A stretch of 13,259 nucleotides of DNA from CAYYJM01 sp964471755. Lineage in GTDB: Bacteria; Planctomycetota; Planctomycetia; Gemmatales; Gemmataceae. Where the stretch lies: assembly GCA_964471755.1 (NCBI GenBank), contig CAYYJM010000179.1, positions 1 through 13,259 on the forward strand, read 5' to 3'. The notes beneath the pieces were generated by a model. The model ran no database searches. It had not been told where the DNA came from and was given only the letters and a program-made list of their open reading frames with translations. This document shows, piece by piece, positions 1 through 5,420 of the stretch (the stretch's first letter is position 1; every line of letters begins with the position of its first letter). Position numbers and translations under genes: made by a program.

Positions 1-53
1 CATGCTTCTGAACTCCCGCTTCCCCGTGCATTACTTTCCTAACATGGGATAGC

Positions 54-79
54 CAGCGACGGGTCGCGATCCGTCGCTG
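54..79 (-). terminator. Hairpin after the YkgJ-family gene, possible terminator
   Basis: A perfect 9-bp inverted repeat (CAGCGACGG at 54-62, CCGTCGCTG at 71-79) with an 8-nt loop begins 10 nt downstream of the stop codon of the minus-strand gene. No clear run of U follows it in the minus-strand transcript, so it is either a weak intrinsic terminator or an mRNA 3'-end stabilising hairpin. The remaining bases 1-53 show no gene or motif that I can support. Confidence 0.5.
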
Positions 80-89
80 ACGCGTCCGG

Positions 90-1361
90 CTAACGCGAGT
101 ACCAGGCGCTCAGTCGCGCCAGCTCGCCACCGTTGGCCAGGATGCGAAAGGCCAGCCGCTGACGAAAGGACGCCAGCACCCGGTTGAAGCCGATGTGGTC
201 ATCGACCACGGTCAAGGCACGGAAGACGGCCTCCTCGCGCGGCACGTCGTCGGGATACATCCGCGCGACCCAGAGCAGGATCGGGAACGTGGCCAGCATC
301 GTCTGAAGGCCCTCCCAGAAGGGCAGGCCAAACGACGCCGAGCCGCAGAACTGCAACGAGCTGACCTTCAGCAGGTAGTAGCGCTCCAGGGCGAGTTCCG
401 CCTCGTTGGGCAGCGGTCCACGCGGTTTCTCAACCGCCTCGAACGTCGTCTCGGGCAGGCCCTCATGCAGACGCGGAATCGGGCCCGTGCCCCGGGTGAA
501 CCGCCAGGCCGCCCAGAGCAGAGCCAGGCGCCCCTTCGACGCCAGGCCTCGCTTCGGGCCGTGATCCTTGCGCGTGAACAGGGCGCACAACTGACGAAAC
601 AGCACCCGACCGATCCAGCCCGGCTTCGCTTCCTTCATCAGGTTCGGCACCGCTGAATCGGCCAGGCCGGTCAGTGTCACCAGAACGTCACCTAACTGTC
701 CCGACTTCAACTCGCGCAGCTTCGCCTGACGCAGTTCGCGGACCAGGAAGAGGATCATGCGCAGCCGACGTTCCAGCGGCACTCGGCGATCGCGGAGGAT
801 GTCCACGAAGCGATCGACGATCCGGAGCGTGTCCGGCCAGGAGAGTCGGAATCGTCCTTCGAGATACGGCGGCGGCACGAGCGAGCCGTCCGGCTGCGGA
901 TCGAGTTGCTCGCGCTGGGCGAGTTGCTCGGCGAACTCGCGCAGTTCGGGCAGGTGATCGGCGAGTTGTCGGCCCAGGCTGGCCGCGGCCGAGGGACAGG
1001 CATAGCGCAGGCCGACTCGCCAGTGATCGTGAACCGGGACCAGGACGAAGGGAAAGAGCCGACAGGGCAGCGGCTTCGTTTCGTAGCCGTGTCGCTCGTG
1101 GATGCGGCAGCGGCCGTTCTCGCCGAGGAAGACGCAGCTGCCATCGGAGCGGTGATTGAGATAGGCCTTCCGATTCCACGGCCAGCCGCTGAAACGGAAG
1201 GGCGGCAGACCACCGAGGTCCTTCTCCGCGTCCCAGCCCTGGGCCTCGATCCGTTGCCGTTCCGCCTCGCTCAGGGTGACACGGTACTCCTTGCAGCAGG
1301 AACCGGAGACGTGACAGTCCCAGGCCTGAACCAGAGGGAGCGTTCGGATCGGGTGTGCCAT
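90..1361 (-). CDS. YkgJ-family cysteine-cluster protein with a long helical C-terminal region
   Basis: 423 residues. The N-terminal third carries the zinc/iron-chelating cysteine cluster of the YkgJ (CxxCxxCC) type: C16, C22-C23, C76, C85, C100 and C122. The local motifs include GSCCKEY, CRIHER and the family-typical PLPCRLFPF. The family is thought to bind Fe-S or Zn, and its biochemical role is mostly unknown. The remaining roughly 290 residues are Arg/Leu-rich and look alpha-helical, with no signal peptide or clear membrane segment, so the protein is probably cytoplasmic. FliB-type lysine N-methylases also have a YkgJ-like cluster followed by a long helical part, so an enzyme of that kind is an alternative that I cannot confirm. 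The ATG at 1361 is the first Met before the cluster; the ribosome-binding site is weak. It is transcribed divergently from the exporter operon and shows no obvious link to it. Confidence 0.85.
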   Translation of the reverse strand: MAHPIRTLPLVQAWDCHVSGSCCKEYRVTLSEAERQRIEAQGWDAEKDLGGLPPFRFSGWPWNRKAYLNHRSDGSCVFLGENGRCRIHERHGYETKPLPCRLFPFVLVPVHDHWRVGLRYACPSAAASLGRQLADHLPELREFAEQLAQREQLDPQPDGSLVPPPYLEGRFRLSWPDTLRIVDRFVDILRDRRVPLERRLRMILFLVRELRQAKLRELKSGQLGDVLVTLTGLADSAVPNLMKEAKPGWIGRVLFRQLCALFTRKDHGPKRGLASKGRLALLWAAWRFTRGTGPIPRLHEGLPETTFEAVEKPRGPLPNEAELALERYYLLKVSSLQFCGSASFGLPFWEGLQTMLATFPILLWVARMYPDDVPREEAVFRALTVVDDHIGFNRVLASFRQRLAFRILANGGELARLSAWYSR

Positions 1362-1411
1362 GAGGCCGATTCTTCGGGACGAGCCCGGTTGAGGTTGATG
1401 TCACCGGTATC

Positions 1412-1441
1412 ATTGTATGCGTCGAAACAATCCGAATGCCA
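1412..1441 (-). promoter_or_regulatory. Possible promoter of the YkgJ-family gene
   Basis: On the minus strand a -10-like TACAAT (1412-1417, 5 of 6 matches to TATAAT) is preceded by an 18-nt spacer and a poor -35-like TGGCAT (1436-1441). It lies about 50 nt upstream of the ATG at 1361. The same bases also resemble a sigma54 site (TGGCAT, 5 nt, TTGTTT), but the conserved GC of the -12 box reads GT. Position and the -10 match are the only support. Confidence 0.3.
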
Positions 1442-1503
1442 GGGAGAGGCGTGCCAGTCGTCACAAGCGACGGGACCGGGTCCACCGGCAGGGCTCGGCC
1501 GGC

Positions 1504-1549
1504 GCGAACGAAGCGAACCAGGCTGGAACCGGTGGCGAACTCGTTCGCC
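1504..1549 (+). promoter_or_regulatory. GCGAAC repeat cluster with a 16-bp dyad, possible operator of the exporter operon
   Basis: Three direct copies of GCGAAC (1504-1509, 1513-1518, 1535-1540) and one inverted copy (GTTCGC, 1543-1548) fall within 46 bp. The last two form a perfect dyad, GGCGAAC-TC-GTTCGCC (1534-1549), 55 bp before the adaptor's ATG. A weak -10-like TAGAGT lies at 1556-1561, which would place the dyad between -35 and -10. Regulator binding is inferred. No convincing -35 box was found, so the promoter itself is unproven. Confidence 0.35.
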
Positions 1550-1589
1550 GTCGGGTAGAGTGAAGCAGGAGGCTTGCCCCTTTCGCCGC

Positions 1590-1595
1590 AGGAGG
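1590..1595 (+). promoter_or_regulatory. Ribosome binding site that decides the adaptor start
   Basis: A perfect AGGAGG lies 8 nt before the ATG at 1604. It favours this ATG over the in-frame TTG at 1574. Confidence 0.8.
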
Positions 1596-1603
1596 CCCAA
1601 ACC

Positions 1604-2920
1604 ATGCCAGTCCCCCGTGTCTCACGGCCGGGCCGATCCTACTGGACGCCGCTGCTCTGCCTCGTGGTCGGCGCGCTGCTCGGCGGGCTGACCGTATCCT
1701 GGTGGATGCCGCCCGGGTCGGACTCAACTCAGCAGGATGACGACCGGTCGAAAACCGAACCCTCCGTGTTCGCCCTGGGTCGGCTCGAACCAGCCGGCGG
1801 CCTCGTGTCGGTCTTCGGTACTCCGGGCGACCGGATCGTCCGCTTTCAGAACGACGCGGGCCGGGTAGGAACGCACGTTCGGAGAGTCCCGCCGGAGGAA
1901 CTGACCCGAGAGAACCGCCTGGTGGTGATGGCGAGCGATGAACTCCGCGAGAAGGAGACCGAGATCGCCCGGCAACAATACAAGCTGGCGAGCGATCAGC
2001 GCAAACGGGTCGAGGCAGTGGCCCGCGCCCGGCAGGAGGAGCTGGACCAGGAGATCACCAACGGCCTGCGCGGGAAGTCGGCCGAGCTGTCCGGGCAGCG
2101 GTCGAAACTGGAGGTCGCCCGGCGCGAGGTCCGCGAGGCGGAAGCTCACCTGACCCGGCTCCAGAGCCTGACGTCCGGGAGCATCGCCGGGGCGGACCTG
2201 CGCAAACAGGAGTTCCAGGTGGAGCGTGCCCGGACCGAACTACAGGCTGCCGAGGAGGCGTACCAGGCCGGCGAGAAGGCGCTCCAGGCCAGCAAGGACC
2301 TCGGCCCGATCAAACGCGAGGCGGCCCGGGTCGAGGCGGAGCGAGCCCGGCTCGCCGTGCCGGTCGAATCGGCCGACCTCACTTACCAGGCGGCCCAGAA
2401 GAAGGAGAAGCTCGCCTGGATCGTCGCTCCGGTCGATGGCACGATCGTCCGGGTCCAGGGCGTGGCCGGAGAGACGACGACCCAGGTCAAGCCGATTCTG
2501 GAGATCGCGGCCGACGGCCGGACGGACGGCCTCGTCGTCCGCGCGGAAATTCCCGAGGCGGACGTGGCCACGGTGCGAGCGCACCTCGCCCAGGCGAAGA
2601 ATGGCCTGTCCGTGCAGATCCGGTTCCCGAGCATCAAGGATCCGGCTCAGATGGATACGAACGAGTCCGCCTCGAAGGAGAACCAGGATCGCCTGTTGTT
2701 GACCCTGAAGGGGAAGCTCGCCTCGCCCGCAGACGTCGCCCGGACCATCTCCCGGAACGCCGTGGTCGATCTCGCTCCGTCCACCGGAACCGATCGCCGC
2801 GTCGTCGAGGCGATCGTCCAGGTGACGGAGGACGACCCGACGAAGCTGGCCCTGGCCCGAACCGTCCTGGGCATCCAGGTCGAGATCAAGATCCACCTGG
2901 CCGGGAAGCCGAACCCATGA
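1604..2920 (+). CDS. HlyD/DevB-type periplasmic adaptor (membrane fusion protein) of an ABC exporter
   Basis: 438 residues; first gene of the exporter operon. It should bridge the inner-membrane permeases and a TolC-type channel. Visible order: an inner-membrane anchor at about residues 14-34; a first lipoyl/barrel half introduced by ALGRLEPAG (57-65), which closely resembles the start of cyanobacterial DevB; a long charged Glu/Arg/Gln-rich coiled-coil hairpin at about 111-265; the second lipoyl half (WIVAPVDGTIVRV, 272-284); then a beta-barrel region ending in GIQVEIKIHL, a DevB-like C-terminus. The first lipoyl half carries an unusual insert rich in Arg, Pro and Glu (about 93-104). Its stop overlaps the next gene's start (ATGA), which indicates translational coupling. 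The family is clear, but the transported substrate cannot be read from the sequence; DevB homologues serve glycolipid export in heterocysts. Confidence 0.9.
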   Translation: MPVPRVSRPGRSYWTPLLCLVVGALLGGLTVSWWMPPGSDSTQQDDDRSKTEPSVFALGRLEPAGGLVSVFGTPGDRIVRFQNDAGRVGTHVRRVPPEELTRENRLVVMASDELREKETEIARQQYKLASDQRKRVEAVARARQEELDQEITNGLRGKSAELSGQRSKLEVARREVREAEAHLTRLQSLTSGSIAGADLRKQEFQVERARTELQAAEEAYQAGEKALQASKDLGPIKREAARVEAERARLAVPVESADLTYQAAQKKEKLAWIVAPVDGTIVRVQGVAGETTTQVKPILEIAADGRTDGLVVRAEIPEADVATVRAHLAQAKNGLSVQIRFPSIKDPAQMDTNESASKENQDRLLLTLKGKLASPADVARTISRNAVVDLAPSTGTDRRVVEAIVQVTEDDPTKLALARTVLGIQVEIKIHLAGKPNP

Positions 2921-4167
2921 CCAGCCTGGGCCTCGCCCTGACCATGCTCTGGCACCAGAAGACGCGGACCGCCCTGTACGTCGTCGGCGTCCTCGGGGCG
3001 GCCCTGCTCCTGTTCCTTCAGTACGGCTTCCAGGCCTCGCTGAAGAAGAACGCGACTCAGTTTGTCGATGCCTTCCAGTTCGACCTGGCCATCGTCTCGG
3101 GGAGTTACCACTTCTTCAACAACCCCGGGACGTTTCCCCGTCAGCGGCTGGACCAGGCGCGGACGGTCGCCGGTGTCGCGGAGGTGATCCCCCTCCAGAT
3201 AAGTCTGTGGCGCTGGCCGACACGGCGTACCCCTGGCTCGGCCGAGCAGAACCTGACGCGGGATTACGTCTTCGTCCTGGCGACGGAACCCGCCGCTCTG
3301 CCACGGCTGTTCAGCGCCGACCGGGCGACGAAGGTCTTTGGGTCGGCCGACGGTGCCACGATGGCGGCGCAGATCCTGACCCATCGCTCGAATATCCTCA
3401 TGGACACAGCCAGCCGGTCGGAGTACGTGCCGACCCGGAACGGCAAGCCGTGGATCGGGAAGCCCGGCCTGATCGGCCGGGAGGAGGCGGCCTGCCCGCT
3501 CGTCCGGGCGGTCGGCCCGCTCGACAATCCCGCCGATGTCCGCCTGGTCGGCGGCTTCGAGGTCGGCACCGGCTTCGCGGCCAACGCCGTCCTGCTGACG
3601 AGCATCGCCACCCTGGAGGAGATCAACCGATCGCATGGAACGGTCAGCCTCGGGCTGATCCAGCTGGACGACCGGACCAACGCCGTTCAGGTCGCCAAGA
3701 CGCTCCGGAAGCGTCTTCCCGGCGATGTTTTCGTGTTCACCCGTGCCGAACTGGCGAAGCACGAAACGACCCACTGGACGGAAAACCTGCCCGTCGGTCG
3801 CTTCTTCCAGGTGGGCGGCGGCGTGGCGTTCATCGTCGGGATGCTGTTCATCTACCAGATGATGGTCGGCGACATCCGCAAGCACATCGGTCAGTACGCC
3901 ACGCTGAAGGCGCTCGGCTACGACAATCGATACCTGGCTCGGGTCGTCCTGTGGCAGGGGCTGTTGCTGGCGATCCTCGGCTACCTGCCGAGTACGATCC
4001 TGGCCTGGGGCCTGCTCGCCATGATCCGGGCGTGGACCCGGCTGCCGATGTTCCTGACCCCGGAATTGCTGTTCTGGGTCTTTCTGCCGACGTTCGTGAT
4101 CTGTCTCGGCTCGGCGTTGTGGGCTGTCCGCAAGGTGTACCAGGCCGACCCGGCCGATCTGTTCTGA
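2917..4167 (+). CDS. DevC/MacB-type ABC exporter permease, subunit 1
   Basis: 416 residues with the four-helix FtsX/MacB permease layout. TM1 is at about 20-38 (ALYVVGVLGAALLLFLQYGF), followed by a large periplasmic domain (about 40-290), TM2 at 299-316, TM3 at 344-370 and TM4 at 383-404. The cytoplasmic segment QYATLKALGYDNRYL between TM2 and TM3 is the typical FtsX-domain coupling region, and the C-terminal ADPADLF is also family-typical. The periplasmic N-terminal part (FDLAIVSGSYHF...FPRQRLDQA) matches the DevC pattern in which substrate or force is passed to the adaptor and TolC. It begins inside the adaptor stop codon and is followed after 8 nt by a second, clearly homologous but diverged permease, so a heterodimeric membrane core is likely. 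Confidence 0.9.
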   Translation: MTSLGLALTMLWHQKTRTALYVVGVLGAALLLFLQYGFQASLKKNATQFVDAFQFDLAIVSGSYHFFNNPGTFPRQRLDQARTVAGVAEVIPLQISLWRWPTRRTPGSAEQNLTRDYVFVLATEPAALPRLFSADRATKVFGSADGATMAAQILTHRSNILMDTASRSEYVPTRNGKPWIGKPGLIGREEAACPLVRAVGPLDNPADVRLVGGFEVGTGFAANAVLLTSIATLEEINRSHGTVSLGLIQLDDRTNAVQVAKTLRKRLPGDVFVFTRAELAKHETTHWTENLPVGRFFQVGGGVAFIVGMLFIYQMMVGDIRKHIGQYATLKALGYDNRYLARVVLWQGLLLAILGYLPSTILAWGLLAMIRAWTRLPMFLTPELLFWVFLPTFVICLGSALWAVRKVYQADPADLF

Positions 4168-4175
4168 GGCGGTCC

Positions 4176-5420
4176 ATGGCGCGTGTTCCTCTGCCCTGGC
4201 GCAATCTGACCAGCGACCTCAACAAGTTCCTCCTGTCGGTCCTCGGCATCGGGTTCGCCGTCATGCTTTTGTTCGTCCAGCTCGGCTTCTACAACGCCCT
4301 GATGGACAGCTCGGTTCGACTCATCGAGAAGCTGAACGCGGATCTCATCATCATCCACAAGGGGCGCGAGTACGTCTCCTTCCCGCAACGGTTCCCGCGG
4401 AGTGTTCTGGCTCGGCTGCGCTCGGTGCCCGGCGTCGGATCGGTTCACGCCCTGACCATGGACGTGACGATGACCCGCCTGCTCCACCCGGATCGGGCTC
4501 CCGGCGCGGGGCACGGCCCAAACTCGGGGCCGGCTCCGGGAGAGCGCGTCATCCGCGTCATCGGCGTCGATCCGGATGCGGAGATCCTCGACTTGCCGGA
4601 ACTCGCGCGGACGGGACCGCTCTCCCAGGTCGCGAAGCTCCGCATTCCGGGGCAGGCGATCTTCGACCGGAAGAGTCGAGAGGAGTACGGTCTGTCCGAC
4701 CGATACCAGCAGACGGGCGGCGAGCCGTTCGCGACCGAACTGGCCGGCCGACGGATTCAGCTCGTCGGGACGTTCACCCTCGGGCCGGACTTCCAGGCCG
4801 ACGGCAACCTGATCGTCTCGGAGCCGACCTTCCGCGCCTACCTGCGGACGCCGTTCCCGTTTCTCGACCCGGACTTCATCGACCTGGGCCTGGTTCGGGT
4901 CGAACGTCGGGCGGGCCGCCCGGTCGTGCCGATCGCCGAGGTTCAGGCACGGCTCACGAAGGAACTGGACGGAACCTCGCTCAAGGTCATCTCCCGCGCC
5001 GGCCTGGTCCGGCAGGAGCAGGACTTCTGGGAGACCAGCACGCCGATCGGCCAGGTCTTCTGGGTCGGCCTGGTCATGGGCGGAGTCGTCGGGGTGATCA
5101 TCTGCTACCAGATCCTGTCCAGTGGCGTGGCCGATCGCCTGGCGGAGTACGCCACCCTGCGGGCGATCGGCTACTCGAACCGCTACCTGGCCGGGGTGGT
5201 CATTCAGGAGGCGCTCATCCTGGGTGTCCTCGGTTTCCTGCCGGGCTGGGTGGCGGCGTATCTCGTCTATCAGGGGCTGGAGTCCAACACCGGTCTGCCG
5301 CTGCGCTTCACGCCCTACCGCGTATTCTTCGTCTTCATGGCGAGCCTGGTCATGTGCGCGATCGCTGCCTTGATCGCGGTGCGCGAGGCACAACGGGTCG
5401 ATCCGGCGGAGGTGTTCTGA
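4176..5420 (+). CDS. DevC/MacB-type ABC exporter permease, subunit 2
   Basis: 414 residues with the same four-helix plan as the preceding gene: TM1 at about 18-38 (LLSVLGIGFAVMLLFVQLGF), a periplasmic domain, TM2 at 293-313, TM3 at 339-365 and TM4 at 382-402, ending in RVDPAEVF. SSVRLIEKLNADLIIIHKG and the following FPQRFPRS closely follow the DevC N-terminal periplasmic sequence, and EYATLRAIGYSNRYLAGVV is the FtsX coupling segment. It is closer to textbook DevC than subunit 1. GAGG (4166-4169) overlapping the previous stop supports the ATG at 4176; the frame stays open far upstream to 3207, but that part reads as Arg/Pro-rich shadow of subunit 1. Its stop overlaps the ATPase start (TGATG). 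Confidence 0.9.
   Translation: MARVPLPWRNLTSDLNKFLLSVLGIGFAVMLLFVQLGFYNALMDSSVRLIEKLNADLIIIHKGREYVSFPQRFPRSVLARLRSVPGVGSVHALTMDVTMTRLLHPDRAPGAGHGPNSGPAPGERVIRVIGVDPDAEILDLPELARTGPLSQVAKLRIPGQAIFDRKSREEYGLSDRYQQTGGEPFATELAGRRIQLVGTFTLGPDFQADGNLIVSEPTFRAYLRTPFPFLDPDFIDLGLVRVERRAGRPVVPIAEVQARLTKELDGTSLKVISRAGLVRQEQDFWETSTPIGQVFWVGLVMGGVVGVIICYQILSSGVADRLAEYATLRAIGYSNRYLAGVVIQEALILGVLGFLPGWVAAYLVYQGLESNTGLPLRFTPYRVFFVFMASLVMCAIAALIAVREAQRVDPAEVF

Noticed and set aside
1425..1441. Sigma54-like site upstream of the YkgJ-family gene
   Set aside because: The -24 part fits (TGGCA), but the nearly invariant GC of the -12 box reads GT.
1574..1603. TTG start 30 nt upstream for the adaptor
   Set aside because: The ATG at 1604 has a perfect AGGAGG 8 nt upstream and gives a normal membrane-anchor N-terminus.
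2647..3885. Long open frame on the minus strand (412 codons) opposite the adaptor end and permease 1
   Set aside because: Shadow frame: His/Asp/Arg/Gln-rich, no recognisable domain, and it covers two well-supported plus-strand genes.
3207..4175. In-frame upstream extension of permease 2 that would add over 300 residues
   Set aside because: It overlaps permease 1 entirely and reads as Arg/Pro/Gly-rich low-complexity sequence without domains. The ATG at 4176 has a ribosome binding site and starts a normal DevC N-terminus.
3981..5393. Long open frame on the minus strand (470 codons) opposite permease 2
   Set aside because: Composition is Arg/Asp/Gln-rich with no motif, as expected for the antisense of a high-GC gene. 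Permease 2 on the plus strand has clear membrane helices and family motifs.
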